Shown in pieces: positions 1 through 7,662 of a stretch of 10,911 bases of DNA. Below the pieces are notes generated by a model. It saw nothing but the letters and a program-made list of their open reading frames with translations. It made no database searches and had not been told where the DNA came from. Numbering within the stretch: position 1 is the first letter of the stretch; each line of letters opens with the position of its first letter. This stretch comes from Kuafuiihalomonas phototrophica (GTDB lineage Bacteria > Myxococcota > Kuafuiibacteriia > Kuafuiibacteriales > Kuafuiibacteriaceae), in assembly GCA_031800475.1 (NCBI GenBank), contig DAPKRQ010000228.1, positions 1 through 10,911 on the forward strand, given 5' to 3'. Made by a program: the position numbers and the translations under genes.

Positions 1-1
1 C

Positions 2-2434
2 GAGTACAGCTCGGTCAGTGGCATGGGGTTTCGAGAGCCGCAGTCCCCACCGCCGGGGCCCGCCCCGGCCGGCCCGGCTCCGTCCGGGGTCGATACCATC
101 GCGGACCAGATGGATTGGGGCTCCGACGAGGCGGACCGCTCGCTCGGAGAGACCTCGTCCACCTGCTCGGTGTGCGGCGCGCCGTTGAAAGACGAGTTCG
201 ACCGGGTGATCGGCCTGTGCGAAGTCCACCAGCGGGACCAAAGGGGCGAGGAGCCCCTGCCCACCGGCGCCGACGGGCTGCACGACCAGTGGTGGGTCCG
301 TCCCAGGCACGGCGGGCACCCGAGCGGCCCGTACTCCCTGGAGGATCTGCGGGGGAGGTTGCGCCGGGGAGAGTTGGCTCCGACCGACCAGGTGTCCAAG
401 GACGGGCAGCAGTTCTCTTCGGTGGAACGCTATCCGGAGCTCGCCTACATCACCGCCCTGCAGACCGTTCGAGGCCCGTCGGCACGGGCCACCGGAGTCA
501 GCGTGCACGCGGGGCCGGACGTGGGCCGGTGGGCCCGACTCGGCATCGTCCTTCTGCTGGTGGGGGCGCTGGCCTATGGTGCTTGGAGCCAGCGAGACTT
601 GCTCGGTCGGATCTACGCGAACCTGATGGAGGGACGGGTTTCGACGGCGCCGATTGGGTTGAATCCGCTGCGGCGCAGCATCGAAGGCTGGAAGGTGGAG
701 CTCGGTCCGGTGAACCAAGAGCTGTCCGAGGTGTTGGCCGAGGGTCGCGAGCTGCATCGCCGGGACGATTGGCAGAGCTATGATGCGGCCGACCGCAAGT
801 TCCGGCAGGCCCTGATCCTTCGTCCGGAAGACCCCGGAGCTCTGGGTGCGTATATCGAAAATCTGGTCATCTGGAAGCATCCGCTCCTTTCGGAGGAACG
901 CCGGCAGCAGCTGGCCCGCGGGATCCGATACGGTCTCCGCATGGACCCCGACCATCCGGCGGTTCACCGCGCTGCCGCTGCGCTGGCTCTGGCCCGAAAT
1001 CAGCTCAACGTGTGTCAGGAGCACGCCGATAGGGCCCTGTCCGCGGCGCCGGGCGACTCCCAGGCTCGGCTGTTGCTCGCCGGATGCTTCTTGCAAGGCA
1101 ACGTGCCCCTGGCCCTCCAGCAGGCCCGGGCAGCCAAGCAAGCGAGTCCCGAATTGCTTCGAGCGGATCGGGTCCTGGCCGACGGTCTCGCTCAGACCGG
1201 TCGGTACACGTCGGCAGACGCGCTTTTGTCGGACCGTATCGAAAGTTCGCCGGACAACGCCATCGTGCACATCGAACGGGGAGAGTTGTGGCGGATGATC
1301 TCCTCGAGCGAAGAGGCGGAGAAGTCGCTGCGCCGGGCGGCGGAATTGGAAGGATACGATCAGCAAGCCTTCATGCGCCTGGGTGACCTACAGCTCGAGC
1401 TGCGGCGGCCGGGCCAGGCGATCGCTGCGTTTCAGGGTGCTCTCGAGGCCCACGAGCCGCAGGGACGGCGAGGGGCGCACATCTACACCGGACTGGCCCG
1501 GGCGGAGCTGCTGGCGGGCCGGCCGCGCCGGGCAGCACAGATGGCCGACGAAGCCCTGTCTTTCGATCGAGAGCACCTGCCCGCCCTGATCCTCCGGGGG
1601 GAGGCCGCGCTGCTCCTGGAGCAGATGGACGTAGCCGTTCAGATGTCCGACCGAGCGCTGAAGGAAGGGCCGAACGAGCCGTCGGCTCTGGTCTTGGCCG
1701 GACGGACCGCGACGCGACAGGGGCGGGTGGCCATCGGCCGCCAACACCTCGAGCGGGCGGCCCGGAACGACCGACGGGACCCTCGGCTGGCCGGGATTCT
1801 GGCGGCCCATTACCTGGAGCAGGGCATGACCAACCAGGCTTATGTGCTGATGCGCGACGCGGCCGAAGTGGACCCCGAGGAGGCGAAGGCCCGGAACCGC
1901 TTCACGGCAGTCGCCCTGTCCGATGCGCCAGTAGCCGAGGCGATTGCTTCGTTTCAACAGAGCTCGAAAGTGCGTCGAAACGCCCCGGTCGCCTACGCGG
2001 TCATGGGATTGATGTACTACTTCAGCGGCGAACCCCAGCGGGCCTACGAGGCCGTCCGCCGGTCGTTGCGCCTCGACGACGCGAACCTGGTCGGCCTCAT
2101 CTACCAGGCCCAGCTCGACCTCGAGGCGGGCCGGCTCGCCCGGGGGGAGCGGGCCATGCGGCGACTGCTCGCCATCGAAAAGGGCTTTTCGCTGGCGTAC
2201 GTGATCTTGGCCCGGATCCAGGTGGCGCAGGGGGACCTGGATGCCGCCCGGGAGTCCTACCGGGCGGCGCTGCGGAGCAATCCGGGGTTCGTGGCGGCTC
2301 GCGTGGAGCTGGCCGGGCTGGATTTGGCCGCGGGCGCCCCGAATCCCCGGGTGGAGGAGGAACTGCAAAAGGTCTTCAGCTTTCATCCCAACAGCGTCCG
2401 CCTCCGGCGACTCATGATGGAGGCGGGGCTTTGA
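2..2434 (+). CDS. Membrane-anchored GYF-like/TPR repeat protein with zinc knuckle, 5' partial
   Basis: The frame is open to the left edge. The first ATG is at 23 but has no Shine-Dalgarno sequence, and seven codons (EYSSVSG) precede it, so the true start is probably outside the window. Numbering from that Met: a Pro/Ala-rich stretch (8-20), a possible zinc knuckle C48-x2-C51-x14-C66-x2-H69, a GYF_2-like domain (about 90-141, beginning QWWVRP with SGPYSLEDL inside), one hydrophobic segment (about 173-188), then about a dozen TPR-like helical hairpins from about 245 to the C-terminus (for example LGDLQLELRRPGQAIAAF). TPR and GYF-like domains are protein-binding modules, so a scaffold or assembly role is likely, with the N-terminal part in the cytosol and the TPR array probably outside the inner membrane. 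The topology is inferred. The partner is unknown. The stop overlaps the purD start by four bases, so translation is probably coupled, although no functional link to purine synthesis is evident. Confidence 0.85.
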   Translation, partial: EYSSVSGMGFREPQSPPPGPAPAGPAPSGVDTIADQMDWGSDEADRSLGETSSTCSVCGAPLKDEFDRVIGLCEVHQRDQRGEEPLPTGADGLHDQWWVRPRHGGHPSGPYSLEDLRGRLRRGELAPTDQVSKDGQQFSSVERYPELAYITALQTVRGPSARATGVSVHAGPDVGRWARLGIVLLLVGALAYGAWSQRDLLGRIYANLMEGRVSTAPIGLNPLRRSIEGWKVELGPVNQELSEVLAEGRELHRRDDWQSYDAADRKFRQALILRPEDPGALGAYIENLVIWKHPLLSEERRQQLARGIRYGLRMDPDHPAVHRAAAALALARNQLNVCQEHADRALSAAPGDSQARLLLAGCFLQGNVPLALQQARAAKQASPELLRADRVLADGLAQTGRYTSADALLSDRIESSPDNAIVHIERGELWRMISSSEEAEKSLRRAAELEGYDQQAFMRLGDLQLELRRPGQAIAAFQGALEAHEPQGRRGAHIYTGLARAELLAGRPRRAAQMADEALSFDREHLPALILRGEAALLLEQMDVAVQMSDRALKEGPNEPSALVLAGRTATRQGRVAIGRQHLERAARNDRRDPRLAGILAAHYLEQGMTNQAYVLMRDAAEVDPEEAKARNRFTAVALSDAPVAEAIASFQQSSKVRRNAPVAYAVMGLMYYFSGEPQRAYEAVRRSLRLDDANLVGLIYQAQLDLEAGRLARGERAMRRLLAIEKGFSLAYVILARIQVAQGDLDAARESYRAALRSNPGFVAARVELAGLDLAAGAPNPRVEEELQKVFSFHPNSVRLRRLMMEAGL
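2419..2423 (+). promoter_or_regulatory. Ribosome binding site for the purD TTG start
   Basis: GGAGG lies seven bases before the TTG at 2431, inside the last codons of the TPR gene. It supports the rare TTG start, which is also where the canonical PurD N-terminus (KVLVVGGGGREHA) begins. Confidence 0.65.
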
Positions 2435-3672
2435 AGGTCTTGGTCGTCGGCGGAGGGGGCCGGGAGCACGCGCTGGCCGACGCCTTGGCCGCCTCGCGCC
2501 AGGTGTCACGGGTGGTTGTGGGCCCGGGAAATCCGGGCATCGGACGCTTTCACCAGCGCGCGGAGTTGGACCTGTCCGACCCGGCCGAGGTGGCGAACCG
2601 GGTCCGCGATTTCGACCTGGTGGTGGTGGGACCGGAGGCGCCGTTGGCGGCCGGGCTCGGCGACGCCTTGCGGGGGGAGAAGGTTCCGGTGCTCGGACCC
2701 TCGCGGGCCGCCGCGCGGCTCGAAAGTTCCAAGGCCTTCGCGAAGGAAGTGATGCAGGCCTGCGGCGTCCCGACCGGGGCAGCCCGCCGGCACGAGCAGC
2801 TGGAATCGGCCCTCGAGCACGTCCGATCCGGAGGTCCTTGGGTCGTGAAGGCCGACGGCCTGGCGGCCGGAAAAGGTGTGGTGGTGGCGGACGACACCGA
2901 GACCGCGGAAGCGGCCGTACATCGGATCTTCGACGGTGCATTTGGCAACCCGGTTGCCTTGATCGAAGAACGGCTGACCGGGTTCGAAGTCTCGGTCCTC
3001 GCTTTGGTGGACGGCCATCGCTGCTGCGTGCTGCCCACGGCCCGGGACCACAAGCGCGTCGGTGACGGGGACCGCGGACCCAATACGGGCGGCATGGGCG
3101 CATGCTCTCCCGCTCCGGGGATCGGTCCAGAATTCGCGGACGAAGTGCGACGCACGTGCATGGAGCCGGTGGTCGCCGAGATGGAGCGGCGAAACAGCCC
3201 GTTCGTGGGTGTGCTCTACGCTGGACTGATGGTCACGCCGGACGGACCGAAGGTGCTGGAATACAACGTCCGCTTCGGCGATCCGGAAGCGCAATCCGTC
3301 CTGCCCCGCCTCGCCGACGACCCGGCGGAGCTGATGCTGGCCGCTGCGCGAGGAAGCTTGCAGACCGATCGGGCCGAAAGCCGGCGGGAGGCCTCGGCCA
3401 CGGTGGTTTTGGCCGCGGAGGGCTATCCGGGTCCAACCACCTCCGGGGACGTGATCCACGGGCTCGACGAGGCCCGCGCTACCCGAGCCCACATCTGCTG
3501 CGCCGGGGTGGCGGAGCAAGACGGGAACCTGGTCACGGCCGGGGGCCGGGTTCTTTCGGTGACCGGCCTCGGGAGCGGTCTGGGCCCGGCGCTGGAGCAG
3601 GCGTACGCGGCCGTGAACCGGATCTGCTTCCGCGGCATGCACTATCGAACCGACATCGGCCGCACCGGGTGA
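2431..3672 (+). CDS. purD: Phosphoribosylamine--glycine ligase (GAR synthetase)
   Basis: PurD joins glycine to 5-phosphoribosylamine using ATP, giving glycinamide ribonucleotide, the second step of purine synthesis, in the cytosol. The 413 residues are close to the usual 420-430. The N-terminal domain opens with VLVVGGGGREHA (3-14) and has GPGNPGIGRF. The ATP-grasp region shows VVKADGLAAGKGVVV (138-152), the DHKRVGDGDRGPNTGGMG block (GPNTGGMG at 216-223) and LEYNVRFGDPE (276-286), where E277 and N279 sit in the usual metal-binding pair. The C-terminal domain ends with GGRVLSVTGLG and RTDIG. The start is TTG, overlapping the upstream stop as TTGA (2431-2434), preceded by GGAGG. The next gene starts six bases after the stop in the same frame. 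No purH or other purine gene is nearby. Confidence 0.97.
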   Translation: MKVLVVGGGGREHALADALAASRQVSRVVVGPGNPGIGRFHQRAELDLSDPAEVANRVRDFDLVVVGPEAPLAAGLGDALRGEKVPVLGPSRAAARLESSKAFAKEVMQACGVPTGAARRHEQLESALEHVRSGGPWVVKADGLAAGKGVVVADDTETAEAAVHRIFDGAFGNPVALIEERLTGFEVSVLALVDGHRCCVLPTARDHKRVGDGDRGPNTGGMGACSPAPGIGPEFADEVRRTCMEPVVAEMERRNSPFVGVLYAGLMVTPDGPKVLEYNVRFGDPEAQSVLPRLADDPAELMLAAARGSLQTDRAESRREASATVVLAAEGYPGPTTSGDVIHGLDEARATRAHICCAGVAEQDGNLVTAGGRVLSVTGLGSGLGPALEQAYAAVNRICFRGMHYRTDIGRTG

Positions 3673-3678
3673 GCCGCC

Positions 3679-4368
3679 GTGCTCTTCGTCGACTTGGACG
3701 GGACGGTGGTCGACGACCGGCGTCGCCACCACGCCGCCTACGTGGCGACCCTCGAACGGTCCGACGTGAAGGGCGTGCCGATCCCGGAGCGGGAGTACTG
3801 GTTTTGGAAGCAGAACCAGGGCAGGGTCGACGACCTGATTCGACGGTCCCGGGTCTTTCCGACCAAGCATGAGCTCTACCGGGAGCGCTTCGAGCAGCTG
3901 CTCGAAAGCCCGGATTACCTGGAGCTCGATGTACTCCGGCCAGGCACCGAGACGTTCTTGAGCCGAGTGTATACCAAGACGCCCATCGTCTTGGTGACCC
4001 AGCGCCGCAACGGGTCCGCGCTGGAAGAGCAGTTGGACGAGCTGGGCATCAGAAAATACTTCGTGACCGTATTGCACGGCGCGCCGGACCGGGCCGCTTT
4101 GCGCCGCGGACCGGCTTCGAAGGCCCGGGGCGTCCACAAGGCGAGCCTGGTTCGGGCCCGATACAAGATCCCGCCGAGCGAATCGGTGTGGATCGGTGAC
4201 ACCGAAACCGATCGGGAGGCGGCCCGGAGTTTGGGCTATCGGTCGATCCTGCTCGAAGGCGGACATCGAGCCAAACCGAAGTTGATCAAGGCGGCCCCCG
4301 ACCGGGTGGTCAGCGATTTGTCGGAAACGTTGAGCGAGCTGCTGCCCGGCGGACGGTGGCAGCGCTGA
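3679..4368 (+). CDS. HAD-superfamily hydrolase, phosphoglycolate phosphatase-like
   Basis: A 229-residue haloacid dehalogenase-type phosphatase. Motif I is FVDLDGTVVD, with nucleophile D5 and acid/base D7. A helical cap probably spans about 15-85. Motif II is IVLVTQRR with T107. The motif III lysine is probably K148 or K154. Motif IV is WIGDTETD, with D174 and D178 for magnesium. The domain order (C1-type cap between motifs I and II) matches Gph/PGMB-like enzymes, which remove phosphate from small metabolites, but the substrate cannot be read from the sequence. The GTG at 3679 is the first possible start, because the purD TGA lies in the same frame three codons upstream; it places motif I at residue 5, as usual. 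The Shine-Dalgarno is weak (GGGTGA over the purD stop), suggesting dependence on purD translation. The gene converges on rpsT with a 7-bp gap. Confidence 0.88.
   Translation: MLFVDLDGTVVDDRRRHHAAYVATLERSDVKGVPIPEREYWFWKQNQGRVDDLIRRSRVFPTKHELYRERFEQLLESPDYLELDVLRPGTETFLSRVYTKTPIVLVTQRRNGSALEEQLDELGIRKYFVTVLHGAPDRAALRRGPASKARGVHKASLVRARYKIPPSESVWIGDTETDREAARSLGYRSILLEGGHRAKPKLIKAAPDRVVSDLSETLSELLPGGRWQR
4341..4363. terminator. Weak hairpin between convergent HAD gene and rpsT
   Basis: A 6-bp perfect inverted repeat (GCTGCC at 4341-4346 and GGCAGC at 4358-4363, loop 11) lies within the last codons of the HAD gene and 12 bases past the rpsT stop. It could end rpsT transcripts, but there is no T-run on either side, so it is not a standard intrinsic terminator. 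Confidence 0.2.
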
Positions 4369-4375
4369 GGGCGGG

Positions 4376-4639
4376 TCAGGCGTTGGCGCGGTTGCTGGCC
4401 CGCTGCAGGCGGGAGACGGTTCGCTGGGCCGTGGCCCGGTGGATCACGTTTTTGGAGCTGGCCCGCTGCACGACCCGGATCGCTTCGTGGACCAGCTGGT
4501 CCTTGTGCTCCGATCCTTCCGTGATCGCTTTGCGGGCCTTCTTCAGGGCGGTCCGCATGCGGGACTTGAAGGCGTTGTTGCGGGCGTTGCGCCGGATGTT
4601 CTGGCGCATGCGCTTGGCTGCGGATCTGTGGTTCGGCAC
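4376..4639 (-). CDS. rpsT: 30S ribosomal protein S20 (bS20)
   Basis: An 87-residue, strongly basic, Lys/Arg-rich helical protein of the usual S20 length. It begins PNHRSAAKRMRQNIRRNARN and continues FKSRMRTALKKARKAI, both typical of bS20, which binds 16S rRNA early in 30S assembly. The start is GTG (4639-4637), preceded by GAGGT four bases upstream; the N-terminal processed form would begin at Pro2 as in other S20 proteins. It is transcribed alone, with a good sigma70-like promoter and a predicted leader of only about 12 bases. It is divergent from murJ across 90 bp. rpsT next to murJ is a recurring bacterial gene order, which supports both calls. Confidence 0.96.
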   Translation of the reverse strand: MPNHRSAAKRMRQNIRRNARNNAFKSRMRTALKKARKAITEGSEHKDQLVHEAIRVVQRASSKNVIHRATAQRTVSRLQRASNRANA

Positions 4640-4658
4640 GGCGACCTCGGAGCCAGGC

Positions 4659-4688
4659 GGGATAGTCGGCGTGCGGAACGCTTGTCAA
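4659..4688 (-). promoter_or_regulatory. Sigma70-type promoter of rpsT
   Basis: On the minus strand a perfect TTGACA (4688-4683) is followed after 18 bases by TATCCC (4664-4659) as the -10 box. Transcription would begin near 4652, giving a very short leader before the GTG at 4639. The -35 box lies in a small palindrome, GCTTG-T-CAAGC (4680-4690). The -10 box matches consensus only partly. Confidence 0.6.
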
Positions 4689-4729
4689 GCCTGCTCGATC
4701 CGGCTGCCATTTCCGGCTAACCGGGGACC

Positions 4730-6307
4730 GTGAGCGACGGGGCCCGCATGGCCCGCCGAGCCTCGACGGTGGCGGGCTTTACGCTGGTGAGTCGGGTGCT
4801 CGGGTACCTGCGGGACCTGACCCTGGCCTATGTGTTCGGGGCCGGGGCGGCCCTGGACGCCTTCGTGGCCGCCCAGACCATTCCGAACGTGTTTCGTCGC
4901 CTGGTGGCGGAAGGAACCCTGATGGTGGCCTTCGTCCCCATGATGGCCGAGGCCCGGGAGCGGGGGGGCAAGGCCGCCATGCGGGCCCTGCTGGGGGCGG
5001 TGCTGGGCGGGCTGATCCCCATCTTGGTGCTCCTGGTGGGCCTGGGCATGGTCTTTCCCGGGGTCTTCGTCGACGCGTTCGCCAGCGGTTTCGACGGGGA
5101 ACGCCAGGCCCTCGCCCGCCACATGACCCGAATCATGATGCCCTTTTTGGCCTGCGTCAGCCTGGTGGCGGTGGCCGGCGGGGTCTTGAACTCCGAGGGC
5201 GTGTTCGGGCCGCCAGCCGCAGCCCCGATCCTGCTGAACATCGGGATCATCGGGGCGGTAGCCGGCGGTGCGGGCTGGATCGAGCCCCCGGTGGCGGCGG
5301 CGGCGTGGGGCGTTCTGGTCGGGGGCGTGCTTCAGCTGGGACTTCAACTGCCGTTTTTGGCTCGCAAGGCCTACGGACTGCGGCCCCGGTGGGACCCGCA
5401 CAACCCCGAGCTGCGGCAGCTCGCGATCCGGCTGGGGCCGGCGGTCCTGGGCGTCGGCGTGTACCAGCTGAACGTGGTCGTGATTCGCCAACTGGCGTCC
5501 TATCTGCCGGGGGGTCAGCTCAGCTGGTATTTCTACGCCACCCGGCTCGAAGAGTTCGCGCTCGGCGTGTTCGCGGTCAGCATCAGCATCGCAGCCTTGC
5601 CGACATTGTCTCGCCACGCGGCTGCGAAGGACGCGGCGGCATTTCGCCGCACTTTTTCCCGAGCCCTTCGGGCGACCCAATTCATCACGGTGCCGTCGGC
5701 CCTGGCCCTGTGCGGGCTCGCGGGGCCCATCGTGCTCACCCTGTTCCAGCACGGGCAGTTCACGGTGCAGGATGCCCGCGGAACCGACGAGCTGCTTCGG
5801 GTCATGGGCCTGGCGTTGGTCCCGATCGGCGCCATCCGGGTGATGGTGCCGACCTATTACGCGGTGGGCGACACCCGCTTGCCGGTGTGGGCCGCGCTCG
5901 GATCGTTGGCCACCACGGCCGGCCTGGGCGCGGGCTTGATCGGGTCTTTCGAGATATGGGGTTTGGTGGTGGCTACCACGGCGGCGGCCGGGGTCCAGGC
6001 GCTGACCTTGGCCCTGTGGATGCGGCGAAGGGTGTTCGATTCGGTGGGCAGGGCCCCGGTCCAACGCGGGGGCCTCGGCCACCTCCTGCGCTGTGCGGGG
6101 GCGGCAGCCGTGTCGATCGGACCGGTGGTGCTGGCCAGCCGCTGGGTCGACTTCGTGGCCGCGGAAGCGTGGGCGCGCTTCGGTCTGCTGGCTGGCGCGG
6201 TGGCCGTCGGTGCTGCGGGATACCTCGGGGCGGCGCACGTTTTCGGGATTCCGGAAGTCCAGCTCTTGCGCGAGGCCGTCGGGCGTCGGATCCGCAGGGC
6301 GAGATGA
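4730..6307 (+). CDS. murJ: Lipid II flippase MurJ (MviN family)
   Basis: MurJ moves the peptidoglycan precursor lipid II across the inner membrane. The 525 residues match the family length and are largely hydrophobic, consistent with the usual 14 membrane helices of a MOP-family transporter. The N-terminus has the hallmark SRVLGYLRD, then FGAGAALDAF and IPNVFRRLVAEG. R22, R28, R56 and R272 (in YATRLEEF) align by eye with the four arginines essential in E. coli MurJ (R18, R24, R52, R270), so the protein is probably active. The start is GTG at 4730; an in-frame ATG at 4748 would also keep all conserved parts and cannot be excluded. Upstream I see only a weak GGGG as ribosome site and no clear promoter. 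Its stop overlaps the mazG start as ATGA (6304-6307). Confidence 0.95.
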   Translation: MSDGARMARRASTVAGFTLVSRVLGYLRDLTLAYVFGAGAALDAFVAAQTIPNVFRRLVAEGTLMVAFVPMMAEARERGGKAAMRALLGAVLGGLIPILVLLVGLGMVFPGVFVDAFASGFDGERQALARHMTRIMMPFLACVSLVAVAGGVLNSEGVFGPPAAAPILLNIGIIGAVAGGAGWIEPPVAAAAWGVLVGGVLQLGLQLPFLARKAYGLRPRWDPHNPELRQLAIRLGPAVLGVGVYQLNVVVIRQLASYLPGGQLSWYFYATRLEEFALGVFAVSISIAALPTLSRHAAAKDAAAFRRTFSRALRATQFITVPSALALCGLAGPIVLTLFQHGQFTVQDARGTDELLRVMGLALVPIGAIRVMVPTYYAVGDTRLPVWAALGSLATTAGLGAGLIGSFEIWGLVVATTAAAGVQALTLALWMRRRVFDSVGRAPVQRGGLGHLLRCAGAAAVSIGPVVLASRWVDFVAAEAWARFGLLAGAVAVGAAGYLGAAHVFGIPEVQLLREAVGRRIRRAR

Positions 6308-7125
6308 GTGACCCGATCTTGGATCCGGACCATCGCGAGGACGAGGGAGAGGCGTTCCGCCGACTCACGGCGATCATGGCCCGCCTTCGGGCTCCGGATG
6401 GGTGCCCGTGGGACCGAGAGCAGGACCTGGCTTCGCTGAGACCCTTTTTATTGGAAGAGACCTACGAAGTGCTCGAGGCCATCGACGCCGCGGATGCGGC
6501 GGCCCATCAAGAAGAACTCGGGGACCTTCTGCTGCAGGTGGTCTTTCAAAGTCAGATCCGTTCGGAAGAAGGGAGCTTCACAGCGGCCGCGGTGGTTCAC
6601 GGGATCTGCGACAAACTGGTGCGGCGGCACCCGCACGTATTCGGCGACGCATCCGCGAGCTCCGCTGCCGACGTGGTCGATCGATGGGAAGCGATCAAAG
6701 CACGCGAGAAGACCGAGCGACGGTCCGCGCTGGACGGAGTTCCGCGGGCGATGCCCGCGTTGGCTCGGGCGCAGCGGGTGCAGGAGAAGGCGGCGCGGCA
6801 GGGCTTCGATTGGCCCGACGGTGAAGGCGCCCTCGAGAAGTTGCGCGAAGAGATCGACGAACTCCAGGAGGCGGTGGCTCGCGGGCAGAGCGAGGCCCGC
6901 CGGGCGGCGGAGCTGGGCGACGTCCTGTTTTCGGCGGTGAACGTGGCCCGGCACGCCGGGCTGTCCGCCGAAGACGTGTTGCGGGCGGCGGTGGAACGCT
7001 TCGAACAGAGATTTCGAGGCATCGAGGCCCGCGCCGGCGCGGCCGGCGTTCGATTGGAGCACGCGGGCTCGGACCGGCTGGACCGATGGTGGGAAGAGGT
7101 CAAGCGAGAGTCCTCCGAGTCGTGA
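6304..7125 (+). CDS. mazG: Nucleoside triphosphate pyrophosphohydrolase MazG
   Basis: MazG hydrolyses NTPs and dNTPs to the monophosphate and pyrophosphate, cleaning abnormal nucleotides from the pool and, in E. coli, lowering ppGpp. The 273 residues are near the 263 of E. coli MazG, and both tandem all-alpha domains are present. The first domain has GCPWDREQDLASLRPFLLEE (33-52) with E51, E52 and E55, then EELGD (70-74) as the magnesium site. The second domain has REEIDELQEA (E182, E183, E186) and ELGDVLFSAVNVARH with D206. The link carries RWEAIKAREK and the typical GVPRAMPALARAQRVQEKAARQ... region. The ATG overlaps the murJ stop by four bases and follows GGGCGAG, so the two genes are probably co-translated. 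The N-terminal 16 residues before the conserved region are acidic and slightly longer than usual. Confidence 0.95.
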   Translation: MSDPILDPDHREDEGEAFRRLTAIMARLRAPDGCPWDREQDLASLRPFLLEETYEVLEAIDAADAAAHQEELGDLLLQVVFQSQIRSEEGSFTAAAVVHGICDKLVRRHPHVFGDASASSAADVVDRWEAIKAREKTERRSALDGVPRAMPALARAQRVQEKAARQGFDWPDGEGALEKLREEIDELQEAVARGQSEARRAAELGDVLFSAVNVARHAGLSAEDVLRAAVERFEQRFRGIEARAGAAGVRLEHAGSDRLDRWWEEVKRESSES

Positions 7126-7194
7126 GACCCTGCACTTTCTTTTTCTGCCCCCTCGACAAAACCACCATTCGGTTACAGGCTCCGAGCAGTCGCG
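7126..7194 (+). promoter_or_regulatory. Intergenic region with pyrimidine tract, possible weak promoter
   Basis: These 69 bases between mazG and the zinc-ribbon gene hold a pyrimidine-rich tract (7136-7154, mostly T then C) and a TCGACA (7153-7158) that resembles a -35 box, with TACAGG 15 bases later as a poor -10. No hairpin terminator for mazG is evident. The gap is the largest on the plus strand between murJ and pyk, so a secondary promoter is plausible but unproven. Confidence 0.2.
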
Positions 7195-7647
<453 letters not shown>

Positions 7648-7662
7648 GCGGGAGCGGACACG

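Noticed and set aside
1388..3103. 571-codon open frame on the minus strand opposite the TPR gene and purD
   Set aside because: Arg/Pro-rich translation without domain features; it lies antisense to two well-supported genes, as expected in GC-rich DNA.
2506..4266. 586-codon open frame on the minus strand opposite purD and the HAD gene
   Set aside because: No recognisable motif; antisense to purD, which has complete family motifs.
4685..6238. 517-codon open frame on the minus strand opposite murJ
   Set aside because: Composition is Arg/Gln/Gly/His-rich and low in hydrophobic order; antisense shadow of murJ.
5305..6303. Apparent long N-terminal extension of MazG overlapping murJ
   Set aside because: The extension is Gly/Arg/Pro-rich and out of frame with murJ; the ATG at 6304 with overlap gives a standard-length MazG.
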